From Berberis thunbergii (Eukaryota > Streptophyta > Magnoliopsida > Ranunculales > Berberidaceae), in the NCBI GenBank assembly GCA_003290165.1, contig QNQO01010670.1, positions 1 through 64,000 of the forward strand: a DNA stretch of 64,000 nt, written 5' to 3'. This document shows positions 32,552-43,894 of the stretch, piece by piece. Under the pieces are notes generated by a model, which worked only from the letters and a program-made list of their open reading frames with translations, was not told where the DNA came from and ran no database searches. The position numbers and the translations under genes are program-made. Position 1 is the stretch's first letter; every line of letters begins with the position of its first letter.

Positions 32552-35500
32552 TCAAGACTGTGCCTTGAACTCCGCGATCTTGCCCTGGAATTGCCATAGG
32601 TCGTCCTCTTTCTCCCATGAGGCCTCATTATTCGGTAGTCCCTTCCATCGAATGAGATACTCATTATAGCTTGGCACACCCCTCCGTCGGATGAGCCTCT
32701 TTGCCCCGATGCTCTCGATCTCTCGATCAAAGGAAGCCACGATCGTGGTTGGTGCTCGATGTGACTCGCCTCTCGTTGGATCTTTTTTATCACCATGGTA
32801 GGGCTTGAGCATGCTCACATGGAACACCGGATGAATCTTGAGTTTGGGCGGCAACTCAAGCTTGTAAGAAACTCTCCCGACCTTTCGTAGGACGGGAAAT
32901 GGTCCCTTGTACTTCCGCACTAGTCCCTTGTGCACCGAGCGGAAGACCTTGAATTGTTGTGGCAACAACTTGACCATGACCATCTCGCCCACTTGGAACT
33001 CGAAAGGGCGTCTATGCTTGTCTGCCCACTTCTTCATCTTCTTAGACGCCTTGTCCAAGTACGCCTTTGTTATATCAAGCTGCTCATGCCACCCTCGTGC
33101 AAGCTTGTACGCAGCGGGGCTGCTACCCGTGTAGCCCGACGCAACGGCTTGTGGAGTCAAGGGCTGCTGGCCCATGACGATCTCGAACAGACTTTGTTGC
33201 GTCGATTCGGACCGCTGCAAGTTGAATGAGAATTGAGCCACATCCATCAACTTGGCCCAATCCTTCTGGTTGGCACCCACAAAGTGCCTCAAGTATAACT
33301 CCAACAAGGCATTCACCCTTTCTGTTTGCCCATTGCTTTGAGGGTGAAAGCTTGTCGAGAAGTGTAGACCTGAACCCAAGAGCTTGAATAACTCCGTCAG
33401 AATTTTGCTGTGAACCTTGGGTCCCGATCACTTATGATGCTCCGAGGCAAGCCCCAATACTTCACCACATGCTGAAAGAACAACTTGGCTGCTTGCTCGG
33501 CCGTGCAATCGCGTGGGGCAGGTATGAAAGTCCCATACTTGGAAAAGCGATCGACCACGACCATAATAGAGCCATACCCATCAGACTTGGGCAAGGCCGA
33601 TATGAAATCCATCGATACACTTTCCCATGGCCTTTCCGGAATCGGCAAAGGCTGCAATAGTCCTGCCGGTACACGTTGCTCTATCTTGTATTGTTGGCAC
33701 ACAAGACAAGTCTTCACATAGGCCTCGATATCGTCCCGCATATGAGGCCAATAGTAGTCCACCTCCAAGAGTGCCAATGTCCGCTGCATCCCCGGATGAC
33801 CATCCCACATTGAGTCGTGGCACTCCTTCATGATGTCTCGCCTAAGATTATCCGACTTAGGCACATAAATGCAACGACCGACGGTGTAGAGCACCCCATT
33901 CTCTACCCAAAATCGTCGAGTCTTCCCCTCCTTGGCCATCTCCATGAGTCCCTTGGCCAAGGGGTCTTGAGAAGTCCCCTCCTTGATCCGATCAAGAAGG
34001 TTGCTAGCGGCACTGCTTGCGCTAGCGAGCATGGCCTTTCGGCTGAGAGCATCACCAACAACATTAACTTTGCCCGGCTTGTACTCCATGACATAATCGA
34101 ACTCTGCTAGGAAATCTTGCCACCGAGCTTACTTGGGGCTGATCTTCTTCTGATTTTGAAAATAACTCGTAGCAATATTGTCGGTCATGATGGTAAACCG
34201 ACTCCCAAGCAAATAGTGCCTCCAAGTCCGCAAGCAATGAATGATGGTTGTCATCTCCTTGTCATGCACCAGGTACCGTCTTTCGGTATCATTGAGCTTG
34301 TGAGACTCATAGGCTATGGGATGCTCCTCTTGCATAAGCACCCCTCCGATGGAAAATCTGATGCCTCGGTGTGAAGTTCAAAAGACTTAGCATAATCGGG
34401 CAAGGCCAAGACAGGTTCCTTGGTGACTGCCTTCTTCAAGTCATCGAACGCTTCTTGGCATTTCTCACTCCAATGCCACTGCACCTTCTTCTTCAGCAAG
34501 TCGGTCATTGGGGCTGCTCTCGCCGAGTAGCTCAAAATGAATCTCCGATAATAATTGGCTAGTCCAAGGAAAGAACGTAGCTCCGAAACGTTCTTGGGTG
34601 GCTCCCATTCATTGATGGCCTGCACTTTGTCCCGTTCCATCATGATTTTTCCAGCCTTGATGCGGTGCCCCAAGAAAGACATTTCGTTTTGGGTGAACGA
34701 GCACTTCTCCAATTTCACGTACAACTCGCTCTCCCGCAATGCTTGAAAAACCTGTCGCAAGTGATGCACATGTTCTTCCAAGTTGTCGCTATAACACGAC
34801 GATATCGTCGAGATAGACGACTACAAATTTATCCAAGAAAGGCTGAAAGATTATGTTCATTAAAGTGCAGAAAGTAGCCGGGGCATTGGTGAGACCAAAA
34901 GGCATCACCAAGAACTCATAAGACCCATAGCGAGTGACGCATGCTGTCTTTGGCTCATCTCCTTTGGCAATGTGCACTTGCCAATACCCCGATCGAAGAT
35001 CTAGTTTAGAAAAGTACCTGACTTTACCGAGCCTATCGAAAAGATCGGCAACCAAAGGAATTGGATACTTGTTCTTGATGGTTACTTTGTTAAGTGCTCG
35101 GTAATCGATGCACATACGCAAGGACCCGTCGTGTTTGCGTTGGAACAATACTGGTGCACCGAATGGGGCCTTGGATGGCCGAATGAACCCCGCGTCCAGC
35201 AGCTCCTTGAGTTGCTTGCGTAGCTCTTCCAACTCTGGCGGTGCCATCCGTTAAGGTGCCATGGCTGGAGGCCTAGCCCCTGGCTCCAGCTCGATCATAT
35301 GATCGACTTCCCTTCTTGGAGCAAGTCTCTTGGGTAGCTTTGGAGGCATGACATCTTTGTACTCTTTCAAAACCGCAGCTACCTCCTTCGGAACCTCGCT
35401 GGGTTGAGGCCCATCTTCGATCAACGTGGCCACAAATATTGCTTGCCCCTTTTGCACGCCTTTCTTCACTTGAATGGCCGACAACATCTTGGCCTCCACG
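32552..35500 (-). pseudogene. Chromovirus pol: RT, RNase H, integrase, chromodomain
   Basis: Reading downwards from 35500: the link to RT ([40 protein letters not shown]), the RT active site YLDDIVVL (about 34800), RNase H (MQEEHPIAYESHKLN), the integrase zinc finger (H..H..CLVCQQYK, about 33740-33700) and core (SMDFISALPKSDG, SDRDPRF, SNGQTERVN, with Asp, Asp and Glu kept) and a chromodomain (YLIRWKGLPNNEASWE, about 32640-32590). Breaks: stop at 35253, frame changes near 34785, 34320, 34110 and 33390. Confidence 0.9.
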
Positions 35501-35529
35501 ATCTCCCGAGTGACAGGGGCAGAGCATGC

Positions 35530-37185
35530 TTATCGATCCTTTGCAATAGTCATCGACCCGTCCCTTTCTAATGTCCATGGCTTCACCGTATCCATGAACT
35601 CCAAGCCCAGCACCAATGAGAAGTCGTCCATCGTGACGACAGTCAGGTCCACCGTCCCCTTCCATTCGCCCAAATGAAGGGAGACGCCTCGTGCTACACC
35701 ATGGATAGGCACCAGTGTTGTGTTGACGGTCTTCAAGGTGTCTGGCTCCTTGGTGTACTGCACACCCAGCCTTGTTGCCTCCTTCAAAGCAACAAAGTTG
35801 TGCTTTGCACCCGTGTCGACGAGTGCCTTAGAAGCCTTGCCATTTACCATGGCTTCCACAAACGTAAGAGCAGATTTCTTCGAACGGGGCAGCGTACTTA
35901 CCTTAGCCACGTTGCTTTGCTCCACCGTAGCGTTGACGCTGCTTAGCAAGCGCAAAGTCCCCATTTGTGCCTCATCCCCCGATGATTTCCCGGACGATCC
36001 ACTCTTGCCAGCGATCATCGCATTGAGCTTCTGTCGCTGTGGGCACTCCCTAGCCCAGTGCGGCCCTCCGCACAAGAAGCAGTCGCGGTTTTTCACCTTG
36101 CTATCCGAAAAGGACTGCTTGGCTTTGTCCTTCCTTTCAAACTGCTTGTCGCCGCTGCTACTGCTGCTTCTTTCAGTGGGTTTTGCTCCCCCACCTTTTC
36201 CCTTGTTACTGCCGCCACTCTTGCTGCCTTCCTTGTGGCTTTTCGAATCAGCCTTGTATTCGAACAAGGATTCGGCAACTGCGATGGCCTCCGCAAGTGA
36301 TTGAACGTTGCGTCTCTTTAAACTCTTGCTCAGCCCATCGTTGTAGTCCATCCATGAAGTAGACGAGCTGAGTCTTCTCCGGCATGTCTGAGACTTCAAG
36401 CATAAGAGAAGTGAACTGCTTGATGTACTCTTTGATCGACCCCGTATGCTTCAGCCACGCAGCCTCTTCATAGCAACTTCCTCCGCATTCTCCGGATAGA
36501 ATTGCCGCTTGAAATCCGCCTTGAACTCGTCCCAAGTCTTAAGTGAGCAAAGACCCTTCTTGATATCCGACTCACGCCTCCTCCACCAAAGGATGACATC
36601 ATCACCCAAGTACATGGTGACGGTGGTGATCTTGGACTCATCGTCGTCCAAGCGCATAGCGTTGAAATATTTTTCAACACTCCATAGGAAGTTGTCGAGC
36701 TCCCTAGCATCGCGCTTCCCATGGTACCTTAGCGGCTCGGGCACCTTCATCCTTGATCCCTCTCGTACAGTAGCACTACCTGCTACAACCGCCTTGCATA
36801 GGTTGACGTCCGATTGCAAGGACTCAACCTGCTCCCGGATGGCTTGGAGCTGCCCCATCAGCGTGTCCTTGAGCTGGCCCATCTCGTTGCGCATGGCATC
36901 CGCAACTTGGTTGACGAGAAGTTGAGTCTCGTCCTTGGCTTCCACAGTGCCAAGCTCAAGGTCATGGACGCGGCTATCGAGTTGCTCAATATCCATGGTG
37001 ACGCTAGCCAACGTCCCATTGAAGGACTTAACCTTCTGTTCCATCTCCCCAACGTTGTCCTGGAGATCGCCCACGGTCAGCTCCACCTTGGCCATACGAT
37101 CCTCAAGCATGCTAGTCCGACTAGTCTTTCTTCCAGTCTCCTTGACCACAGACCCTCCAACATCACTCTCTTTGTTTCCCGACAT
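35530..37185 (-). pseudogene. Chromovirus gag and protease, frameshifted
   Basis: Starts at ATG 37185 (MSGNKESDVGGSVVKETG). The gag core is as in the second copy; the frame shifts near 36450, then the Lys/Gly/Ser-rich linker, a CCHC knuckle (CFLCGGPHWARECPQR, about 36080-36040) and the protease active site ALVDTGAKHNFV (about 35830-35795) follow. Confidence 0.88.
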
Positions 37186-37270
37186 GATCAGATTGCTCCG
37201 CACCTAATCTTCGTACACACAGCAGCTAGCACAACGCAACTTTAGCAAGACCGCCCCTACGATCGTCGCT

Positions 37271-37282
37271 GCTCTGATACCC
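37271..37282 (-). other. Chromovirus primer binding site, one base changed
   Basis: GGGTATCAGAGC on the minus strand just inside the 5' LTR; the second unit keeps the standard TGGTATCAGAGC. Confidence 0.75.
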
Positions 37283-37284
37283 CG

Positions 37285-37933
37285 TGTCACGTGCTGACCT
37301 TTTTCCCTTGGCTAACACGCTGCCTACTAGCGTCACACTCCCGTCGGACTAACTAGTCAAGGCACTTCGATGCTTGGCTAATGCTAAGTTTTGCTACAGA
37401 AGCTTAAGTGAGGAAAATGCTAAGGCACAAGTGTTTAGGCTTTTTGAAAGAATGCTTTGTATTGCTTGAGAGAGTTGTACAAGTGTTTCTTTATCTATCT
37501 ATGATCCCTACAAATGAATGCCAGGGCCTATTTATAGGCCCTTAAAGTTCTAGAGGCTTCTAGCCTAGAACTTTCCACAATCCTCCTTCAAAGGAGTATT
37601 CTCTATGCATCTAGAAAGTTCTCACCTCCAAAGGAACTAGAAATTACAAGGAGGCTTCTAGAAAATACTACACAAATTTGTACAAGGGTGTTCTAGACTC
37701 ATCCATGCTAGAACACTCTAGAGAAAGCTAAGCTAGAATGTCCAAGAACACTCTAGAACCTTCCGGAGGCATCTAGAGAAAGCTAAGCTAGAATGTCCAA
37801 GAGCACTCTAGAACCTTCCGGAGGCATCTCGAAAAGCTTGCTGCTCCATCGGGCCTTTACGAGCCTACTGCCAGCGTCCATATGATGCCTTGGATGCCTT
37901 GTTGAGGGATATTTTGAGAGATGGCTCGTGACA
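37285..37933 (-). repeat. 5' LTR of the chromovirus
   Basis: 649 bp matching 31865-32520 with few substitutions and one deletion of about 12 bp near 37900, including the internal duplicated block. Confidence 0.92.
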
Positions 37934-38585
37934 ATATGCTTGTCCAGGAAGCACTTTTTTTTTTTTTTTTTGGCAATCAATGTTCTCATTTGTAAATTCC
38001 TGGTAAATTGCTAACAAAAATACACAATTATATGTAAACCAGCATGTATGTAAATGTTCATGACATTTTCAATTAGTTTATGGAATAGTACAGCGTTATC
38101 TCTTTTTGCCTCATTGTATCCATCATCTTTTTGTTTTATGGAGTCATTTACCCATCTCCACAACAATCTTGTCGATCTCAATTTTCTATGAAATTTTTGT
38201 GCAGGATACCTTGTCAAAGGTTTGTTAATCGAATGCCTCTAGCATGTGTTGTCTCATGCCTTAGGAATTTCGACCCTATGTCTCTAACTCATGGTAACAT
38301 ACCTTTAACACCCCACCGTTGTGTCTTTATCTTATGTTAGAATGTATGTGGCATTTGCCAAGCCCGGGCCCCGTGCAAGTCAACTTGTTTTCAATATAAT
38401 TGTAGTATTGATAAACGATCTCATTGAAAAATTTGGGTGAATACTTTCTGAAAATACCAATTAAAAAAGAAAAAAATTGACGGGTAGATCAAAAGTTATA
38501 CAGTTTTTGAGTTTCATAGTTAAAAGGAAGTAGTACACTTTTGGGCATCTTGCCTTTCTTCCAAGTGTTTCATTTATTATTTGTG
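37934..38585 (+). repeat. Long direct repeat, copy 2 (partner at 13074-13719)
   Basis: Same orientation as copy 1, starting at the very base after the chromovirus LTR. Contains a run of about 18 T at 37958-37973. Confidence 0.85.
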
Positions 38586-38742
38586 TATTTTACTATTCCA
38601 TGGATGAAAATGACTCAAATGTATGAGTGCGCTTTATTAAACTCTATATGCATACATATGAACAATTTTTTATTTGTTTTTATTTCTCCATTAATTGCAT
38701 ATTGTAATTTTTAGATATATTTTTCAATTTGGTATTGACAAA

Positions 38743-39050
38743 CACTACACCAAATTGGTACTTTTGTAATAACTCTGAAAATAGTATCACTTTTGAGATG
38801 TTGCAATTCACCAAACAATTTCAAGTCAAAACTAAATTTAGTCAAAAATTGAAAAACAGTAACAAAAAAAAATGATACAATAAATTGGATCACCATGAAT
38901 AGTATCACTTTTATAACCATACTCTTCACGGTGATACAATTATTGTATCATTTTGTTTGGGAAAATGTGTAAAATTGTTAGGTGAATTGTTACATTTCAA
39001 AAGTGATACTGTTTTGGGGGTTGTTACAAAAATGTCAATTTGGTATAGTG
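38743..39050. mobile_element. CACTA-type MITE, copy 2
   Basis: 308 bp, ends CACTACACCAAATTGGTA and (reverse complement) CACTATACCAAATTGACA. Flanked by AAA (38740-38742 and 39051-39053). High similarity to copy 1 along the whole length, including the inner palindrome. Confidence 0.9.
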
Positions 39051-39128
39051 AAATTTAGAAAAATAAAATTTTCTAGACTTACATTTTCAATAAATATTCG
39101 AACATAGAAATCAAATATTGTGACATTT

Positions 39129-39429
39129 CACTACACCAAATTGGCATATTTGTAACAACTTAAAAAATAGTAATACATTTTGAACTATTACAATCCACCA
39201 AACACTTTCAAGTATTTAGCCAACAAAATAAAAAATAGCTACACAAAAAAATGATACAATAAATTAGATCACCATGAAAAACATCACTTGTAAGCCTATA
39301 CTATTTGTGGTGATACAATAATTGAATCACTTTGTTTGTGAAAATGTCTAAAATTGTTTTGTGAATTATTATAGCTCAAAAGTGTTACTATTTTTTGAAT
39401 TGTTATAAAAATGCCAATTTGGTGTAGTG
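39129..39429. mobile_element. CACTA-type MITE, copy 3
   Basis: 301 bp, perfect outer ends CACTACACCAAATTGGCA on both sides, flanked by TTT (39126-39128 and 39430-39432). More diverged inside than copies 1 and 2. It lies only 78 bp from copy 2. Confidence 0.9.
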
Positions 39430-39432
39430 TTT

Positions 39433-40696
39433 TAAAGTTTCAAAATTTGGAAAATACAAATTCTCACTTTCTACTCCATGTTTTACCAAAGAATAGAAAC
39501 TTTACAAATAAAGTATGAGGATTGGCACTCCATTGTTGTCATTTCATATGTATCTAGTTACAAGTGGCTATGATGTAGCACCAAACGGACTATTAGCTAG
39601 TGTGTATCATCTGACGAGAATACAATATGGTGTGGATCAACCGGAGGAGGTCTGCATCAAAGTATTTGACCTTCCAAGATGCTTTGTTTACCCTTCACAT
39701 ACGCATGCTCCCTTTGTCTCATTTTCTTTAATCTTTGCAAATTAATTATTTGGGTGAGAATAAATCTTAAATTTAGATCTACAAACAACACACTTTATTC
39801 ATTAAAATGTGAATCATCTTACCATCTCCTCCTCCTAGATGGATATCAAGATTGTTTGGATTTAGTGATTCCATCTTATTGAAAACTTTGTTTGCATGGT
39901 AGCATGCTCCCACATGTCTCTTGTTCATGATAAAATCGTCAAGCTGAAAACTTGACATGTTAATCCCATGTATTTAGCTAATGATTAAAAATCGTTAGAC
40001 AAGTTGACACATTTCACTAGCTCCCCTATCGCCTTCGACATAACACATGACAATCTCTATATGTCGCAACTCGTTGTTTCTGTTCCTTTAGCTCGCGTTA
40101 GCATCCCTATATCTATAGTTGAAGCGGAAGATGCCTTCAGGTATGCTAACCATGACTTTAACTCATGGCAGCGTGCCTTTAGCATGTTAACCCTGTATCC
40201 CTAACTCATATTAGCACGCCTTAAACAAAGTCAATCCCAAACCTCTATGCTTTTGAATTCCGACATATTACTCCTACTAATACATGCCATCCTGTGACTT
40301 GCTATTCACGTTTTGTCGCAGATAATTCAATCTTAGGTGTTCGATTTCAAGGAAAATTTGTCATAAGAAAATTACAAAAAGAAAGAATATATAGTAGAGG
40401 AAGTGGAAAAATATTCTCCATCTTGAGATTGCAGAGATGATACTGTTTTGGCAAAAATATTATTGGCTCCCTCTCTAAAAAATATTTTCCACAAGTTTAT
40501 AACAAACCAAGAACAGAGTGATCGTCACAAAACTCTTGTTCTTCATTCTTTTTTCCTGTTGGCGAGATTTTTGGCAAGATTTCGGGCTAGCCAACATTTC
40601 CTCTTTCCTTTCTCCCCTTTACAATTTCAGCAAATTTTTGACTTGAAATCAAACACGCTCTTAGGGAAACTAGCTGCGAGAAGCTTTGTAGGCTTT
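39433..40696. other. No gene recognised
   Basis: Short ORFs at 39515-39745 and 40004-40204 have no known motif. The stretch 40090-40220 contains repeated phrases (ttagcat, taactcat-gcagcgtgcct) resembling parts of the long repeat at 13380-13450, so it is probably repeat-derived. Confidence 0.35.
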
Positions 40697-41110
40697 CACT
40701 ACAAAAAAAATTCAATTCAGCAACGGCTAAAAACCGTCGCTAGTATTTATTAGCAACGGCTCAACAACCATCGCAATTCCGTGGCTATTTCAATCGTCGC
40801 TATTTGAATTAGCAACGAAAAACTATCCGTAGCTAATTCGCAACAGCTAAAAACGGTCGCTAACTCGAAAAATTCCGTCGCTAAAGTTGTTTAAAATTTT
40901 GGCTAAGATTGTCGCAAATTGAAAAATAGCGACGGTTTTTTGCCATGGCTATTTAGCGACAGTTTTTGCCGTCGCTAAATTGCAAATTCAATTGAGAAAA
41001 CAACCACGGTATTTGTCGTGGCTATTTAGCGACGATTTTTGCCGTCGCTAAATTGCAAATCCAATTGAGAAAACAGCCACGGTATTTGCTGTGGCTATTT
41101 AGGGACAGCT
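40697..41110 (+). mobile_element. One terminus of a CACTA (En/Spm) transposon
   Basis: Begins CACTACAAAAAAAATTC, the standard CACTA end, followed by 400 bp packed with short motifs in both orientations: AGCAACGGCTAAAAACCGTCGCTA, ATCGTCGCTA, CCGTCGCTAAA, GACGGTTTTTGCC. Dense subterminal repeats are where CACTA transposases bind. The opposite TAGTG end with matching flank was not found; a TGTAGTG at 41384-41390 lacks the adjoining T-rich TIR and the 3-bp duplication. Confidence 0.75.
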
Positions 41111-41709
41111 TTGTTGCAAATCATATTGACAAATGAAAATTACAAATTACAAATGAAAATTCATTTTTTATAATGAAATTAGCTCTTAAGGATTGTCCAT
41201 TCTGAAAATTAATAGAAACTACCAGAACTAAATTTAATTGATCAAAAACATGACAGGAGACTTAAGTGATCAAAATTATAACAAAAATTATACTGAATCT
41301 CTAGAATTACAAAAAAAAATTAAAAAGAATCCATACAAAAATTACAAAAGACCAAAAAAAATGTATTCGCTTTATAGAATTGTTGTAGTGGATTTATATA
41401 GATTCAATATGAGATTGAGAATTCAATTCTCAACATTCCCACAAAGTATGGGAATAAACTATTTGTGCAAAAATAATTGGGGAGGCAGCAATTAATCAAA
41501 TTTCCTATTCTCACTTCCCCTTCTCTCCCTCTCTTTCCTCTCCATATCCTTTCTTCCGTGTAATTGGAGTTCCTTGCAACCACGCAAAGCATATCAGATA
41601 TCTAGACCAAAACACATGACTCTTAACAAGTACAACACTAATTCCAATTCATGTGCAACTTCTCTCTCTCTCTTCCACAAACTCGTATTTGTTTTAATTC
41701 ATTTTTTCC
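41111..41709. other. No gene recognised
   Basis: AT-rich; may be interior of the CACTA element. No coding motif. Confidence 0.35.
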
Positions 41710-41875
41710 AATTCTAGGCAGTCAGGCTTTATACCACTTTTTAGTCAGGTTTTGAGTTTTTACATTTCTACTCCTTCTATAAATAATGTTTGTGATTGTG
41801 TTTTAAAGAGAAGGGGTGAAAGCGTAAAACACCCAAGCCTGACAAAAAATGGCTTTAAAGTCTGGCTGCATAGAC
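41710..41875. mobile_element. Short MITE related to 8538-8645
   Basis: Left AATTCTAGGCAGTCAGGCTT pairs with right-end reverse complement TATGCAGCCAGACTT; the similarity extends over about 50 bp per side through cattttt-gtcaggcttgggtg. 166 bp in total. Confidence 0.5.
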
Positions 41876-42182
41876 AAACTGATTCATTTTTCCTCTACAT
41901 ATGGATTATTTACACATTAGCCCTGGTTAAGAATTAGTCTCGGACTCAACTCTACTATTATACTTTGTACGATGACATCTCAACTACCAGTTGTACCACT
42001 TGTTGATAGCCATCTCATTTATGATGTAAACTAATTGATTTGATTACTGTTTGTGTCAAGTGTTAAAACTACTAGCTTTTCCATTATTCAGAGTTTCAGA
42101 CTATTGAATTTAATAGGATAGGTTTTTTGTGACAAGTAAGCCTGGTACACTAACTTGATACGGCTTTCTCCATTATCAGGCT

Positions 42183-42291
42183 GATGTCCCTTACAAGAAA
42201 GGGAAGTTCTTTTGGAAAGCCTCATCAGTACATCCCATGATTTCCATTGTGGAGCTTGAGCTATGTAAATTGAACTTCTGAAGTAATCATA
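42183..42291 (+). pseudogene. Orphan exon-like fragment, family unknown
   Basis: An acceptor (ccattatcag) is followed by an open frame ADVPYKKGKFFWKASSVHPM and ISIVELELCKLNF, then TGA. This looks like a terminal exon. I do not recognise it and cannot link it to the YbaK-like exon 600 bp downstream. Confidence 0.25.
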
Positions 42292-42417
42292 GGAAGCAAC
42301 TGAAGAAAAAGCTTCATCTTAGGACATAATATACATTTTAATGGGTGTTGACCTATAGGTTGCCCAGTTGATAGGTTATGGGATCCTTAAAAACTCAACT
42401 CGCCTTTCAAAAAAAAT

Positions 42418-42427
42418 ATTAATAATA

Positions 42428-42458
<31 letters not shown>

Positions 42459-42460
42459 TA
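42418..42460. repeat. TAA microsatellite
   Basis: About 13 repeats of ATA/TAA with one interruption. Confidence 0.9.
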
Positions 42461-42898
42461 CATTTTAAACAAGGTACTAATTCGGACGCCAAAAAGGTTT
42501 ACAGTAGACTCGGAAGTATCTAAACTGTTGGATATATTTGAAATTCTGTCAGAAGTCTGAACAATTTTTTTGATTCAAAATAAAACTGATCAATTTTTTT
42601 TAATAAAAGAAAATTAGTAAGTACGCTTAGGCAATAGAATTTATTTTTATTTTTATTGTAAGATAAACTTTTAAGGTGGGACTTTCTGATGTGTATTTCT
42701 TGCCGAGGTGCTAGAAACGTAATACTTTAAAATAGGCAAGGATTTTAGTTCACCTAACATAGTCTGTAAACTCCAATGTTAGTATATTTATATCCTTCGA
42801 TAATAGGAAATGACATAGTTTTGGAACTGCAGAGGGCACATTTTTGCATTTCAAGAGTAAACAAGTATTTTACTGACTAACACTTTTAAATGGATCAG

Positions 42899-43056
42899 GT
42901 TATCTTGGATGAAGCGATTGCAAAGCTTGATTCTGATTTCTTTTGGCTGGGAGGTGGAGAGATATTGATCTGAAACTGGGGATCAGGACCTCTCAATTTA
43001 TTAAATTTGTTAATCCTTTTATTGTTAGTTGTAGCAGTAGCATTCGATTATCTTGA
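42899..43056 (+). pseudogene. Exon of a YbaK/aminoacyl-tRNA deacylase-like gene (part 2, last exon)
   Basis: After an acceptor (tggatcag, ending 42898) the frame reads VILDEAIAKLDSDFFWLGGGEI, the direct continuation of the exon at 11900-11988 in this family. Two extra bases after GAGATA shift the frame and give an early TGA; in the restored frame the family-typical tail with FVNPFIVSC can still be read up to TGA at 43054-43056. The frameshift and the lost donor upstream argue for a pseudogene. It is on the same strand as part 1, 30.9 kb downstream, with a complete opposite-strand gene and several transposons between them. Confidence 0.6.
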
Positions 43057-43894
43057 AAAAGTCAACTGTCGAGTTTATTAAACTAACTGAATGTATTTTT
43101 TTCTTCTTTGGAATATACATGCTCAGCTTCCATTTGTACCAACTTGGGTTTTCGAAATGTTGGAATTTCATTAGAATATGTGTTCCTATGCTTTTTGTGG
43201 GAGACATTCTAGAAATTAATGCAGCCATTGTCTCTGCTAAGATTCATATCCGTGCCTGGGAAACTCGAATTGTTTGTTAATCCCACAGATAAACTGCTTC
43301 TGACAAAGGATTGTTCGGAGTTTTAGCTTATGCAAGAATAAAATATCTACTTTGGTTTCAAATGATTCTACAACTGAATGCAGGACAAGCTAGTACAGTT
43401 CCCTCACCTCAGACTTTGTGCGCAATTCCAGACCTTGAAAGAGTTAATAGAAATTAATGCATTCATAAACTTATGTTGATCTTCAAGGCAGAAACAATAC
43501 GAAATCCAGTAATCGATATTTGACTTTCAAGCAAAAGTAGTTGAATAGTATGTGATCACTGGTACTTAAAAACAACGATAATTTCTTAACCAATCTCAAC
43601 TTTCTTGTTAACAAGAAGCACTTCTTGACATTATAAGCTCTACTCAGATCAAAGGCAAACCATTACCTGGAATAAAAGATACCATATCTGTTTTTACTTT
43701 AATGCAAAATCATTGATGATGCTTTACTAAAGAGTTATCGTCCAACTACAATAAACAGAGAAGAGCCCAAGCATACATGGCTTCATACAAGGTAACTGCA
43801 AATGTCATAGTGAAACATAATATTTATGTATAGAAGCAGAGACGTCCATACTCTTTTTAGTATTGAAAAGCATGAGAATGGTAAGGAAGGACGT

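Larger units (their letters stand above)
31865..37933 (-). mobile_element. Ty3/gypsy chromovirus, nearly full length
   Basis: Two LTRs (37285-37933 and 31865-32520) bracket gag, protease, RT, RNase H, integrase and a C-terminal chromodomain in gypsy order on the minus strand. The chromodomain places it among chromoviruses, which use it to choose chromatin targets. Several frame breaks make it inactive. No target duplication can be tested because the 3' LTR runs into a second truncated unit. The right border at 37933 abuts exactly the start of the long repeat 37934-38585. Confidence 0.92.

Noticed and set aside
41384..41390. TGTAGTG as the second end of the CACTA element at 40697
   Set aside because: Lacks the T-rich inverted extension and the flanking triplet does not match TTT.
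42183..43056. Joining the orphan exon at 42183 with the YbaK-like exon at 42899
   Set aside because: The orphan exon ends in its own stop codon and its sequence does not fit the YbaK family.
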